Assembly (NCBI GenBank): GCA_001310715.1
Contig: BAXV01000005.1
Location: forward strand, 66,250 to 130,249
From: Pseudovibrio sp. JCM 19062
GTDB lineage: Bacteria; Pseudomonadota; Alphaproteobacteria; Rhizobiales; Stappiaceae
Direction of reading: 5' to 3'
DNA: 64,000 nt
In this document: positions 1 to 9,105 of the stretch, in pieces
How the letters are laid out: every line of letters starts with the position of its first letter
How positions within the stretch are numbered: the first letter of the stretch is position 1
Program-made: the position numbers and the translations under genes
Notes under the pieces: model-generated
Told to the model about the DNA's origin: nothing
Database searches by the model: none
Seen by the model: the letters and a program-made list of their open reading frames with translations, nothing else

Positions 1-1
1 C

Positions 2-741
2 AAAGCACGGGCAAACCTGCATCGGCGGTATGCGACTACGAGTTGGTTTGCGTGGTCTGGCGAGCGTATGGGGTTTCGCGAGGGCTGCGCGGTTGCTGAT
101 ATCGGTTGCGGTGCGGGGTGGTTCTGGACTGCCAATCAGCATCAGTTGCCGGATGGGATGGAGGTTTCGCTCGTTGATCAGTCCGAGCAGATGGTGGCTG
201 AGGCAAAAGCGGCGCTGAGCGAACTGTCTGCTGTTAAGCAGGTCGCAGGTTATGTGAAGCAAGCCGAAGCGCTGCCGTTTGAGGATGCTTCGTTTGATGT
301 GGTGATGGCAATGCATATGGTCTACCACCTCACCGATCCGGACCAGGCACTGGATGAGATGCGGCGTATTTTAAAACCGGGTGGGCGACTGGTTATTTCG
401 CTTAACAGCGCAGCCAATCTTAAGCAGGTTTATGAGTTGAACAGCCGCGTGTTTGATGTGGCGCCTATGGACCCTTCTGTCGTGATGGCACCACCGGAAG
501 AAGTTGAGGCACGGCTTGCGCGGCGCTTCCGGTCAGTGAGCAAGCTGACCTATCAAGACACCTATGCCATTGATGATGTGGAGACTGTGTTTGCAACGCT
601 GACCTCCTACCCTCCCGGCAATGAGGCAACCGATGCTCAGCGAGAGCAGCTAAGGGCGGAGATTACCAAACGCTTGGCGAGCACAACGGCGTTATGCCTA
701 CACCCCATGAGGTACTTATGCTGATTGCTGCAAAAAGATAG
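2..741 (+). CDS. Class I SAM-dependent methyltransferase, 5' end outside window, C-terminal frameshift
   Basis: The reading frame is open to the left edge, so the true start lies outside the window. The SAM-binding motif I (VADIGCGAGWFW), the acidic loop VSLVDQSEQMV, the segment EALPFEDASFDVV and LKPGGRLVISL appear in the order expected for a methyltransferase_11-type Rossmann fold. The substrate is unknown. In the frame as given the protein stops at 724 with an unlikely tail. A one-base shift near 680 gives NGVMPTPHEVLMLIAAKR and a stop at 739-741, a more natural end for this family, so a single-base deletion is likely there. No partner genes are visible upstream. The family call is firm; the function is not. 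Confidence 0.75.
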
Positions 742-791
742 CAAAGACATAATATATAAAATTATATAATATTTATTGTGTATTAGGCATA

Positions 792-841
792 TTTGATAGT
801 TTAACAATCAAATCGCACTATTAATGTGTCCCGCGTATAAA
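792..841 (+). promoter_or_regulatory. AT-rich upstream region of zor operon with dyad and possible -10
   Basis: The 117 bases before zorA are very AT-rich. They hold a dyad, TTTGAT (792-797) and ATCAAA (807-812) with a 9-base spacer, and a TATAAA hexamer at 836-841, 17 bases before the ATG at 858. This is the only place a zor promoter can lie. Assigning the dyad to a regulator would be guesswork; its spacer is longer than that of an FNR box. Confidence 0.3.
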
Positions 842-857
842 GTATCGCGAGATCCCA

Positions 858-2310
858 ATGTTCTATCATGAAACGTTTCAAAAACTGTATCATAGTACAA
901 TTTCTGACCCAGTAGCTATATCCTTCATTATACTGATAACACTCACTTTTCTTCTTAGTTTCTGGGGTAGTTTTGCTAAGATACCAATCTTTTCCAAGTT
1001 GTCACGGATTGCCCCAAGTCTGCTCACAACTATCGGTATCTTCGGAACATTCTTTGGTATTACACTTGGCTTGGCGGACTTTGATGTATCAAATATCGAT
1101 GAGTCAGTGCCAGAACTCCTCGCCGGAATGAAGGTTGCTTTCATAACCAGTATTGCAGGTATCTTCACTTCGATGCTGCTTAAAGGCTTCCAAAACCATT
1201 TTTCAAAGGGCGAGCCGGTAGCGCAGGTTGGACCGGAAGAAATTTACTCGCTGTTACAACGCATTGAAGTTACCGGAAGAGAAAACTCCGAGATGCTTCA
1301 TGAAAACCTTTCAGACATTAGAAAGGTCATTTCATCTGACGGTGAGAGTAGCTTGCTCACACAATTGCAAAAGCTTAGGTCCGAAGCGAAAGACGGGCAG
1401 AACGAGCTTATAAGTGAATTCAAGAATTTTGCGAAACACATGACTGAGAATAATCAGAAAGCGATTATTGAAGCGCTTCAGGAAGTTATTCGCGATTTCA
1501 ATAATAATCTGACTGAACAATTTGGTGATAACTTTAGACAACTCAATGCGGCTGTAGAAAAGCTTGTAGTCTGGCAAGAAAATTATAAAGATCACATTGA
1601 AAAATCTGAAGAGCGCATCAAAGCAACTTTATCCTCTCTTGAGGCAGCCTTATCTGCTGTGCAAAGTTGTTCCGAAATGCTCGCAATAATCCGCGAACAT
1701 ACAGAAGCAATTCCAGCTGCTATCCAACCACTCCCAGAACTCACAGGCTCTCTTAACTCCCAGATCTCAGTTATGGAGCAACACATGGAAACACTTGCGG
1801 GATTGCGAGACAAAGCAGTGACTGCTTTCCCAGTTATTGAAAATAACCTAGAGCTAATTACTACTAAATTGGGTGAGCATGTCGCAGAGGCAATTCAGCG
1901 CAGCTCAGAGAGCTGACGCGGCACACTGAGAGTTATAAAACTCTGGAGGAGGGCTTTGAAGGGCTTCAGCGTCAAGCTTCCAATGCGCAACAGGAGTTTA
2001 ACGCACAGCTCTCAACCACTCTTACAATGTTAATGCACAAGTTATCGAAGGAGTTAAGAGGCACGGCGATCTCATCGAAAGCAATGCAAAGGCTGCACAA
2101 AAGACAATTCAAGATTCGTGGTCTAAAACGGATGCCGAGTTAGAGAAGCAAATGCATATGTTTGATAAGCAAATGTCTCAGGAACTTGAAAGAGCCATTG
2201 AACAGCTTGGTACTCGTCTGGCGTCACTCTCCGAGAAATTTGTTCAGGACTATGAGCCGCTCACTCGCGAATTGCATAGGCTTGTTAATATAACCCGAGA
2301 AGTCGCATGA
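858..2310 (+). CDS. zorA: ZorA, MotA/ExbB-like stator protein of a type II Zorya defence system (frameshifted)
   Basis: ZorA forms with ZorB a membrane-embedded, MotA/MotB-like ion-driven complex that senses phage attack. Three hydrophobic segments are visible: near residues 18-36 (AISFIILITLTFLLSFWG), 52-72 (LLTTIGIFGTFFGITLGL) and 93-110 (VAFITSIAGIFTSMLL). The first two flank the Pro-rich IAPSLL region typical of the MotA/TolQ/ExbB fold. The rest is a long, charged, helical tail, as in ZorA. The frame breaks after 1913 and again near 2025. Reading through both shifts gives about 484 residues and ends in LVNITREVA at a TGA that overlaps the zorB ATG by four bases. The gene order zorA-zorB-HNH protein and the ATGA coupling support the call. 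The frameshifts may be sequence errors. Confidence 0.85.
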
Positions 2311-3052
2311 GGCACATATTGGGCTCCTCTCCAGCACCTGAAGATAGTGAGTGGGTTTCGGTTTCAGACCTTATGGCTGGATTGATGGTCATTCTCCTTT
2401 TTATCGCGGTTGTTTATCTTCGCCCCCTAGTGGAGGCAAAAGAGCGGGCAATTCAAGATAAAGAAATACTCACCAATACACAGGATGCTATCAAACAAAT
2501 TGTAGTAGCATGGCATGACTACGAAGTGAGCATTTATGAAGCCCTAGAGGCCGAATTTAAAGGTGATCTTGAAAAGTGGAATGCAGAACTGGACCAGGAA
2601 ACATTAACACTCCGTTTCAAAGCTCCGGAAGTTCTCTTTAGATCAAATGAGGCTAGCTTAAGACCCGAGTTCAAACGCATTCTTGCTGATTTTTCCCACG
2701 CTATATGACTGTCCTGAATAAGTTTCAAGATATGATTGAAGAGATCCGCATTGAGGGCCATACCTCTTCAGAGTGGGGACGCGGCACTCCTGAGAATGAA
2801 GCATACTTCAATAACATGGCATTATCACAAGAGCGTACAAGGGCAGTACTTAAATTCGCCATCATGCTTGATGCGGTACAGCCTTTCAGGGAATGGGTTT
2901 TTAAGAACGTCACGGCCAATGGCTTATCATCTAGTCATACTATCCGAACTAGAAACGGTTCTGAAAATGCCCGCGCATCAAGAAGAGTAGAGTTTCGCGT
3001 ACGCACCACTACAAAAGACCAGATCATCAAAGTAATTGAAACAATTCAATGA
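2307..3052 (+). CDS. zorB: ZorB, MotB/OmpA-like peptidoglycan-anchored subunit of Zorya (one frameshift)
   Basis: ZorB is the MotB-like partner of ZorA. After a short cytoplasmic start it has one transmembrane helix (VSDLMAGLMVILLFIAVVYL, about residues 18-37). The aspartate near its start sits where the proton-binding Asp of MotB is found. A periplasmic OmpA-like peptidoglycan-binding domain follows, with the hallmarks IRIEGHTSS, NMALSQERTRAVLKF and ASRRVEFRV. The frame is broken near 2696-2700 in the run TTTTTCCC. Restoring it gives ILADFFPRYMTVLNKF and a protein of about 248 residues. The start overlaps the zorA stop and the stop overlaps the zorE start, both as ATGA, so the three genes are translationally coupled. 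Confidence 0.85.
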
Positions 3053-3901
3053 AGCTGAACATCAACTTTCAAGATCTTGACAGACTAATCTCTCAAATGG
3101 GCGCTCCGTTGGCTAAATGGCGAACACAGAGAGTGCAATTGTCCGAGCGAGAAATCTTGCGCCAAGAGCTGGAGGCCGGCAAAGAAGTTTCGATGGATGA
3201 AATCGGCTCTCTGGGGGGACTGCTCGAACATGAAGGCGAGCAGATCCTCATCTACATTAAAGCTTCTGGTAAAGATAAATATACCCTGCTAAATGACCCA
3301 AAGGATTGCCCGAAGTTTCATTTTGCAGAGTGCTCTACAATCAGGAACCAGCGGAAGAAAAAAAAGAATTGAAAAATACCATGCTACCATTCGCATGGAC
3401 GGCAAATTCGAGTGCACCTGGACTGACTATGAGAACCACAAAGAGGGCGATGTTGAAGCAGATCTCATCGTTTGTAAGAATTGTCTAAAAGAAATTGCAT
3501 GGGACGGCTATGGAACCAATTCTCAAATAGGCACCAGAAATGAAATTGCTCAAGGCTTTGACATTGCAGAATTCTTAAGAACATATGCTCCCCTCTTTCA
3601 CACTAGGCCAACAAAAACATCCTCCACCCAGACTACTGCAATTTATCCTAAAGATTGGGGCAAAACCTCACGGGCACATCGTGAAAGTAGGAAATGGAAA
3701 TGTGAGGATTGCGGAGTAGACCTCTCTCAAAAAGAACATCGTAAACTGCTTCATACTCATCACATTTCTGGAGACCTTAGTAATAGCTCCTCTTTAAACC
3801 TACAGGCTTTGTGTGTTCTTTGCCATTCGGAGCAACCTAGTCACGGGCATATGAAGGTCTCACTCTCAGAGAGACGTCAAATCGAAGCACTGCGCCACTG
3901 A
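3049..3901 (+). CDS. zorE: ZorE, HNH-endonuclease effector of type II Zorya (one frameshift)
   Basis: This is the third gene of the operon and its start overlaps the zorB stop. The C-terminal third carries a zinc-finger HNH nuclease: two CxxC pairs (CEDCG and CVLC) around HTHHISGDLSNSSSLNLQA, which supplies the histidine pair and asparagine of the HNH fold. An earlier CKNC pair may bind another metal. Type II Zorya is defined by an HNH protein (ZorE) in place of ZorC/ZorD, so the family and context agree. The N-terminal part (residues 1-100) is of unknown fold. The frame breaks in a run of eight A at about 3356-3363. Joining the frames gives NQRKKKRIEKYHATI and about 284 residues. Confidence 0.83.
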
Positions 3902-3907
3902 GCGGGT

Positions 3908-4570
3908 TTAGCGCTCTTCCTCTTCGGCCAGATAGCGTTCCAGTTTGTCTTTGCTGGCGACTTTGAGCTCGCGGCCGCGTTTCTCTGCGAGCCCCTGCTC
4001 TATCAGCTGGCTGACGGCACGGCGGTAGACGCGCTCTGAACAACCGAAACGCTCGGCTTCTTTAAAGACACGCTCAAACTGGATGGCAGGCTTGTTGCCC
4101 AGCTCGCGGAGCAACAGGTCCTTGGCGATGTTGTAGGCCAGCGGGTACATGAAGTGCGAGGTCATGCGATCCATCACTTCCTGATAGGTATCTGCCAGAG
4201 ACTGGCTGAGCCAGATCCCCACATGCGGATGCTGTACCAGCAATGCTTCCAGATCTGAGTTCGGGATCACCCGTACGCTGACCGGACTGTCACAGCGAAT
4301 GTCAAACTGGATGAGTTTGCCGGTGAAAAATTCCATCTCACCATACAGGCGGTCTTCAATGCTAAATCGACCATGACTGAAGCGCCGACCATTGGCCGCT
4401 GTGAAGCTGACCGTGCAGAAACCATCCTCGATCCAATAGAGGTGCTCCAGATTCTGGCCCTGCCTGAGTAAGTATTCTCCCGACTTCATTTGGCGCCGAA
4501 GAAACGGACCAGTTTTGATCCATTCTAATACTTGCCTGTGTCCAATTTCTGCGAGAGGTTTAATTGTCAT
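3908..4570 (-). CDS. Crp/Fnr-family transcriptional regulator, YeiL-like
   Basis: The 220-residue protein has an N-terminal cyclic-nucleotide-binding-like beta barrel (YLLRQGQNLEHLYWIEDGF, then RLYGEMEFFTG) and a C-terminal winged helix (ERFGCSERVYRRAVSQLIEQG). It lacks the N-terminal cysteine cluster of FNR, so it probably does not bind an oxygen-labile Fe-S centre that way. Length and the TAANGR segment resemble E. coli YeiL, another Crp-family regulator. It is transcribed away from deoD across a 96-base gap and may control that nucleoside gene; this is inferred from position only. Its stop lies 7 bases beyond the zorE stop, on the opposite strand. Confidence 0.8.
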   Translation of the reverse strand: MTIKPLAEIGHRQVLEWIKTGPFLRRQMKSGEYLLRQGQNLEHLYWIEDGFCTVSFTAANGRRFSHGRFSIEDRLYGEMEFFTGKLIQFDIRCDSPVSVRVIPNSDLEALLVQHPHVGIWLSQSLADTYQEVMDRMTSHFMYPLAYNIAKDLLLRELGNKPAIQFERVFKEAERFGCSERVYRRAVSQLIEQGLAEKRGRELKVASKDKLERYLAEEEER

Positions 4571-4596
4571 TTTTGCATTATTTAATTTAGAGATTC

Positions 4597-4608
4597 GGAC
4601 ATTTGTCC
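4597..4608. promoter_or_regulatory. Palindrome GGACATTTGTCC between divergent regulator and deoD
   Basis: A perfect 4+4 dyad (GGAC-ATTT-GTCC) lies midway in the divergent gap between the Crp-family gene and deoD. It is placed where an operator for the neighbouring regulator would be expected. There is no direct evidence of binding. Confidence 0.25.
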
Positions 4609-4666
4609 TGTTTTTGAACTGGTGAAGTTTCTAGTTTCCCCGTGCAAGCTGCATAGGGAGAATCTG

Positions 4667-5395
4667 ATGACACCGCATATCAACGCTCAGGCTGGAGACT
4701 TTGCCGAAACAGTCCTCATGCCGGGTGATCCGCTTCGTGCAAAGTATATTGCAGAAAACTATTTGCAAAATGTGCGCGAAGTTACAAACGTGCGTAATGT
4801 GCTGGGTTTTACTGGGGAATACAAGGGTAAGCCTGTCTCAGTTATGGCGCATGGCATGGGTATGCCGTCCATTTCTATCTATGCACACGAGCTGATCAAC
4901 TTTTATGGCGTAAAAAAACTGATCCGCGTCGGCAGCTGTGGTGGTGTTGATGAAGAGCTGAAACTGCGCGACCTGATCGTCGCAACCGGTGCCAGCACCA
5001 ACTCCTCCATGATCCGCGATCGCTTTGCCGGCTATGATTATGCTGCTGCTCCTGACTTTGAACTGTTGAAGGCGTGTTCCGATGCTGCTGGCGAGCTGGG
5101 TCTGTCCCCACGCTTTGGCAACATCCTTTCCGGTGACCTGTTCTACGGTTCCAACCCGGCGCTGCTACCTGCCATGCAGAAGATGGGTGTGCTGGCTGTT
5201 GAAATGGAAGCTGCTGCATTGTTTGCAATCGCTGCGGAATTCCGCGTGAAAGCGCTGTGCGTGCTGACCGTTTCCGATCACCTGATCACCGCAGAGGAAA
5301 CCACCTCCGAAGAACGCCAGAACAGCTTTAACCAGATGATGGAACTGGCTCTGGAAACCGCATATGCGACAACACCTGAGATGGCTGCAGCATAA
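4667..5395 (+). CDS. deoD: Purine nucleoside phosphorylase DeoD
   Basis: The enzyme cleaves purine (deoxy)nucleosides with phosphate to the free base and (deoxy)ribose-1-phosphate in the cytoplasm. The 242-residue length matches the hexameric DeoD type (about 239). Visible family motifs are [16 protein letters not shown] near the start, GHGMGMPS-like [19 protein letters not shown] (phosphate site), [10 protein letters not shown] (substrate site) and VSDHL with the catalytic aspartate. I start it at 4667 because AGGGAG lies six bases upstream and [13 protein letters not shown] matches family N-termini; a longer start at 4622 has no such support. The stop TAA shares its last A with the ATG of the next gene, so the two are coupled. 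Confidence 0.95.
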   Translation: MTPHINAQAGDFAETVLMPGDPLRAKYIAENYLQNVREVTNVRNVLGFTGEYKGKPVSVMAHGMGMPSISIYAHELINFYGVKKLIRVGSCGGVDEELKLRDLIVATGASTNSSMIRDRFAGYDYAAAPDFELLKACSDAAGELGLSPRFGNILSGDLFYGSNPALLPAMQKMGVLAVEMEAAALFAIAAEFRVKALCVLTVSDHLITAEETTSEERQNSFNQMMELALETAYATTPEMAAA

Positions 5396-5636
5396 TGAAT
5401 ATGGAACTCGTGGGCTATCTGGCTCAATCACTGTGATGACATCTCTTTTGATGGGCAACGTCCTGTGGCTTCGTGTGATCAACATGATCGGCTGTATCCT
5501 GTTCACCATCTATGGTGTTGCAGTTGATGCTTATCCGGTTGTCTTGCTCAACGGCATGTGCGTGTTCATCAATATTTACCACTTGGCGAAACTGAGAAAA
5601 CAACAACAACAAGCACTTATGCCATTAGAAGCGTAA
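5395..5636 (+). CDS. Small YgjV-like inner-membrane protein (one frameshift)
   Basis: The start overlaps the deoD stop (TAATG). The first 13 codons read [13 protein letters not shown] and then hit TGA. A one-base shift at 5431-5434 (CTGTG for an expected CTGGTG) restores VMTSLLMGNVLWLRVINMIG and the rest of an about 80-residue protein with three predicted membrane helices and the conserved NIYHLAKL end. This pattern resembles the YgjV family of small inner-membrane proteins, whose function is not established. Coupling to deoD suggests a link with nucleoside metabolism or transport, which is inference only. Confidence 0.65.
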
Positions 5637-5673
5637 GGCACTCGCCCCGTTAAGCCAAGGCTGGTGAACTGCC

Positions 5674-5715
5674 GAGCCTGAGCGGCCTTCAAGACACGCT
5701 CAGGGCTCTTTTTTT
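5674..5715 (+). terminator. Rho-independent terminator after deoD operon
   Basis: GAGCCTGAGCG (5674-5684) pairs with CGCTCAGGGCTC (5697-5708) with one bulged base, followed by seven T. It ends the deoD transcript before the convergent Lrp gene. Confidence 0.8.
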
Positions 5716-5725
5716 GTATGCGACC

Positions 5726-6179
5726 CTAATCCAGCAAAACGTTGCGGCGGGCTTCGCTGGTGCGTTTGGTGGAGAGGAGCAGGTTGGTTTCGCTGGCCGA
5801 GATGCCGTCGATCAGGCGGATACGGCGCAGGATGTCGTCGAAGTGGACCAGTGTGTCGGTTCCCATCTCCACGATCAGATCCCATTTGCCGTTGGTGGTG
5901 TGAAGGGCCGTGACCTCGGTCATCTTATAGAGATGATCGACGATGCGCTGGGTGCCTTTGCCCTCAATCTTGATCATCATAATGCCACGAACAGGTTGTT
6001 CAAAGACATCACCCCGCAGCACGACCGTGTAGCCGAGAATATCGCCTACGGATTTTAGTCGCTCCATACGAGCGCGCACAGTTGAGCGGGAGATCTTCAG
6101 CTCAAGGGCAAGATCAGACACGCTTGCCCGCGCATTTCTACGTAGTATTGCGATAATTTTTTTGATCTATTTCATCCAA
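5726..6179 (-). CDS. Lrp/AsnC-family transcriptional regulator (frameshift near N-terminus)
   Basis: The protein has an AsnC-type helix-turn-helix (VSDLALELKISRSTVRARME) and then a RAM ligand-binding domain (HTTNGKWDLIVEMGTDTL). An intact frame begins only at the HTH. Extending upstream, a run of seven A at about 6157-6163 breaks the frame. Correcting it adds LDEIDQK then IIAILRRNARA, the standard AsnC N-terminus, starting from a TTG at 6177-6179 and giving about 151 residues, the usual family length. It is divergent from arginase and ornithine cyclodeaminase. Lrp-type regulators beside these genes commonly activate them in response to arginine or ornithine, so that is the likely role. Confidence 0.85.
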
Positions 6180-6299
6180 AGTGCGTAACTCTACTTATCA
6201 GAGTGGCTAAACAGGCCACCATTTTGATCACAATGAAGGCTTTTTACCGCCACTTGTACAAGGATAATACCCCATATTGGAATAATTCGGGGCGTGGGA

Positions 6300-7225
6300 A
6301 TGAAAAATATCGTTGTGCTCGTGGGGGCACCTGTACAAACAGGAACTAATATTCAGGGTTGCGTTATGGGCCCCGATGCTCTGCGGACTGCGGGACTACA
6401 AGATTCTCTGGAAGCGCTGGGTTATTCCGTTATCGACCGAGGCAATATTGTGCCAGTGGCAAGCCCGGACCGGGTTCACTCCAACAGCGCTGTCCACCAT
6501 TTGAGTGAGACAATCAGCTGGACGCAGGCTCTACACGACGTTGCTTTGGAAGAAGTGCGTCAGGGTCACTTGCCGGTGTTTTTGGGCGGCGATCATTCCA
6601 TGGCTGCGGGCACTGTGAGCGGTATTGCCGATGCGGCGGCAGAAGCTGGCGAAGAGCAGTTTGTGCTGTGGCTGGATGCGCACCCCGACTTCCACAACCT
6701 GAGCACCACCATGAGCGGCAATCTGCATGGCACGCCGGCGGCTTACTTTTGCGGTCTTTCCGGTTTTGAGGGGTATTATCCGGAGCTGAAGACCGCAATT
6801 AAGCCAGAGAACATCTGTATGATGGGCTTGCGATCCGTGGACAATGCAGAGCGCTCTGCACTACAGAAAAACGGCATTGAAACTTACGACATGCGCCGGA
6901 TTGACGAGAACGGCGTGGTCAAGCCGATCAAGGCATTTCTGGAGCGTGTGAAGGCTGCCAAAGGCCGTCTTCATGTGAGCTTTGATGTGGACTTTCTGGA
7001 CCCGGACATCGCCCCTGCGGTGGGGACGACTGTTCCGGGTGGTGCAACCTTCCGCGAAGCTCATCTGATCATGGAAATGCTTTGTGACAGCCAGCTGGTC
7101 ACCTCCGTTGATCTGGTGGAGCTTAACCCCTTCCTTGATGTGCGAGCCGTACGGCAACCCTGATGACAGATTTGGTTTCCAGCTTGTTTGGCAAGCAAGT
7201 GCTGGACCATCCAAACCGGGCTTGA
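6300..7225 (+). CDS. rocF: Arginase (C-terminal frameshift)
   Basis: Arginase hydrolyses L-arginine to L-ornithine and urea using a binuclear manganese centre. The metal-binding motifs are present: GGDHS, LDAHPDFHN and SFDVDFLDPDIAPAVGTTV. The given frame stops at 7163 just after NPFLDVRA. A one-base shift at about 7141-7153 continues as RTATLMTDLVSSLFGKQVLD and ends at 7223-7225, giving about 308 residues, the normal length and the normal arginase C-terminus. The start is either ATG 6300 or GTG 6294. Ornithine cyclodeaminase follows 34 bases later, so the pair converts arginine to proline. Confidence 0.92.
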
Positions 7226-7259
7226 TCTCACCCAACACAAACAAAACAGGAATTCCCCA

Positions 7260-8288
7260 ATGGTCCAGTTCGTAAGCGTTTCTAAAATATTAGATTTGGT
7301 CAACAAACACGGTGTCGAGACTATCTTGAAAGGTATGACCGAGTACGTGGAGGAGGATTACCGCCGCTGGCCGTTGTTTGACAAAACACCTCGGGTTGCC
7401 AGCCACTCCAAAGTTGGCGTAATCGAGCTGATGCCGACCAGTGATGGTGAGCTGTACAGCTTCAAATACGTCAATGGTCATCCGAAAAACACGCAGGAAG
7501 GCAAGCAGACGGTTACGGCATTCGGTATGTTGTCGGATGTGGATTCCGGGTATCCGTTTTTCCTCTCGGAAATGACTGTTCTGACGGCGCTGCGCACGGC
7601 TGCGACCTCGGCTATGGCGGCGAAGTATCTGGCACGGCCAGATTCCACGACCATGGCAATCATCGGCAATGGGGCTCAGTCCGAATTTCAGGCGCTGGCG
7701 TTCAAGGCTGTGCTGGGGATTACCAATCTGCGTTTGTTTGATACGGATACGGAAGCGACCGAGAAGTGTGCGGCGAACCTTGATGGCAAAGGCTTTACCA
7801 TCACCATCTGCCGCAGCTCGGAAGAAGCGGTTGCCGGTGCGGATATCATCACCACGGTCACAGCTGACAAGCAGAAGGCGACCATCCTGACCGACAACAT
7901 GGTCGGTGCTGGCGCGCATATCAACGCGATTGGCGGGGATTGCCCTGGCAAGACCGAGCTGCACAAAGACATTCTGCTGCGCTCCAAGATCTTCGTTGAG
8001 TATCCGGAGCAGACCCGCATTGAAGGCGAGATCCAGCAGTTGGACGACGATCATCCGGTTGTTGAGCTTTGGGAGGTTCTTGCCGGTACAGCGGAGGGAC
8101 GCACGAGTGAGCGAGACATTACACTGTTCGACTCCGTTGGCTTTGCCATCGAAGACTTTTCCGGCCTGCGTTACATCTACGATCTGGTAAAGCAGGACGA
8201 AACCATTCAGGACCTGGAGATGATTGCAGAACCTGCTGATCCACGCAATCTCTTCGGCCTACTAGAGGTCAAACAAGCTGCCGAATAA
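7260..8288 (+). CDS. ocd: Ornithine cyclodeaminase
   Basis: The enzyme converts L-ornithine to L-proline and ammonia with bound NAD+. The 342-residue protein is intact. It has the OCD/mu-crystallin signature: a Rossmann segment TTMAIIGNGAQSEFQALAF, the GAHINAIGGDCPGKTEL loop containing the catalytic aspartate, and the N-terminal substrate region with RRWPLFDKTPRVASHS. ATG 7260 is chosen because AGGA at 7248-7251 is well spaced; a longer in-frame start at 7188 lies inside the arginase end. With arginase and the Lrp regulator it forms an arginine-catabolic unit. Confidence 0.94.
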   Translation: MVQFVSVSKILDLVNKHGVETILKGMTEYVEEDYRRWPLFDKTPRVASHSKVGVIELMPTSDGELYSFKYVNGHPKNTQEGKQTVTAFGMLSDVDSGYPFFLSEMTVLTALRTAATSAMAAKYLARPDSTTMAIIGNGAQSEFQALAFKAVLGITNLRLFDTDTEATEKCAANLDGKGFTITICRSSEEAVAGADIITTVTADKQKATILTDNMVGAGAHINAIGGDCPGKTELHKDILLRSKIFVEYPEQTRIEGEIQQLDDDHPVVELWEVLAGTAEGRTSERDITLFDSVGFAIEDFSGLRYIYDLVKQDETIQDLEMIAEPADPRNLFGLLEVKQAAE

Positions 8289-8328
8289 GGGCAGCCTCGT
8301 TTGAACTTACCCTTTGCTCGGGGTATGT

Positions 8329-8361
8329 AAGCGCCTGCCCACCCAGCAGGCGCTTATTTTT
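8329..8361 (+). terminator. Rho-independent terminator after ocd
   Basis: AAGCGCCTGC (8329-8338) and GCAGGCGCTT (8346-8355) form a perfect 10-bp stem with a 7-base loop, followed closely by five T. Confidence 0.9.
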
Positions 8362-8580
8362 GTTCAATAAAGCGCTTGTTGGGAGCATGGACAGCTTGGA
8401 GCATGTCGCGTTCGATTAGGCTCAATCAAACGGACTACGGCTCTCGCGGACATGGTTTAGGTTTTGGGGATCTTGATAGAGAAGGAGGCTGAGCCTATTC
8501 AGCATGCATTATGGTAGGCATCCAAGCGACCTTCTCCAGCGCTGGCCCTCTTTTCATGAGGGTAGCGGTAGGTGCAAGAT

Positions 8581-8805
8581 TTATCGGTTGGACCAAGTGG
8601 CCCAAAGATCAACTGCTGATGGCGTTCCACCAGACACATGAAAGCCGAGGGTTTGGCCTTCACAGATTTGCCCAAGGCGGGCTTTCTTCACTGCGGCACG
8701 GTTCACCGCAATATCATGACCGCCATCCTCAGGGGTAATCCAACCTCTGCCGGACAGGTGATCAAAACTCTTTACTGTTCCAAATTTTACTAGGTTCAAA
8801 TTCAT
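8581..8805 (-). CDS. Divergent cold-shock-domain protein
   Basis: From ATG 8805 the protein has about 74 residues and is collinear with the cold-shock protein 88 bases upstream (FGTVKSFDHLSGRGWITPED against [20 protein letters not shown]). The nucleic-acid-binding RNP motifs are altered: KGFGFI-type is GRGWIT, and DVFVH is DIAVN, so key aromatic residues are missing. Either RNA binding is reduced or the role differs. A longer N-terminus (to 8883) would be needed for an upstream start, but the family pattern begins at MNLNLVKFGTVKSF. Confidence 0.6.
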   Translation of the reverse strand: MNLNLVKFGTVKSFDHLSGRGWITPEDGGHDIAVNRAAVKKARLGQICEGQTLGFHVSGGTPSAVDLWATWSNR

Positions 8806-8892
8806 AGTCTTTCTAACTAGATGTCTTTTAAAATAAAACGCAGACTCTCTCCGGCTATTACGCAGAGAGAGCCTAATATTCATGCGGTATAT

Positions 8893-9105
8893 TTATACCG
8901 TCTGAATGTCTGCAGCAGTCTTGCCGCGACCGCGTGGGTCATCAACTGGCACAAAGCGAATCTTGTCGCCTTCGTCAATGGACTGGATACCAGCATTTTG
9001 AAGTGCACTGATGTGAACGAACACATCTTTACTGCCGTCTTCTGGTGTGATGAAACCAAAACCGCGTGATTGATCAAAGAATTTTACTGTACCGTTAATA
9101 TGCAT
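8893..9105 (-). CDS. CspA-family cold-shock protein
   Basis: This intact 70-residue protein has both RNA-binding motifs, [11 protein letters not shown] (RNP1) and DVFVHIS (RNP2), and the usual N-terminus [12 protein letters not shown]. Such proteins are single-stranded nucleic-acid chaperones in the cytoplasm. An AAGGACCC segment lies just before the ATG on the minus strand (9110-9117). The upstream region is long and gene-free, which is compatible with the long structured leader that cold-shock mRNAs often have. It lies in tandem with the divergent copy downstream. Confidence 0.92.
   Translation of the reverse strand: MHINGTVKFFDQSRGFGFITPEDGSKDVFVHISALQNAGIQSIDEGDKIRFVPVDDPRGRGKTAADIQTV

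Noticed and set aside
858..3052. Flagellar motor genes motA/motB
   Set aside because: The MotA-like protein has a long helical tail, the genes are coupled to an HNH nuclease and no flagellar genes are near, which fits Zorya better.
7290..8054. 254-codon minus-strand frame
   Set aside because: It lies entirely opposite the intact ornithine cyclodeaminase gene and has no motif of its own.
8511..8738. Plus-strand open frame opposite the divergent cold-shock gene
   Set aside because: It overlaps the minus-strand cold-shock-domain gene, has no ribosome binding site and no recognisable motif.
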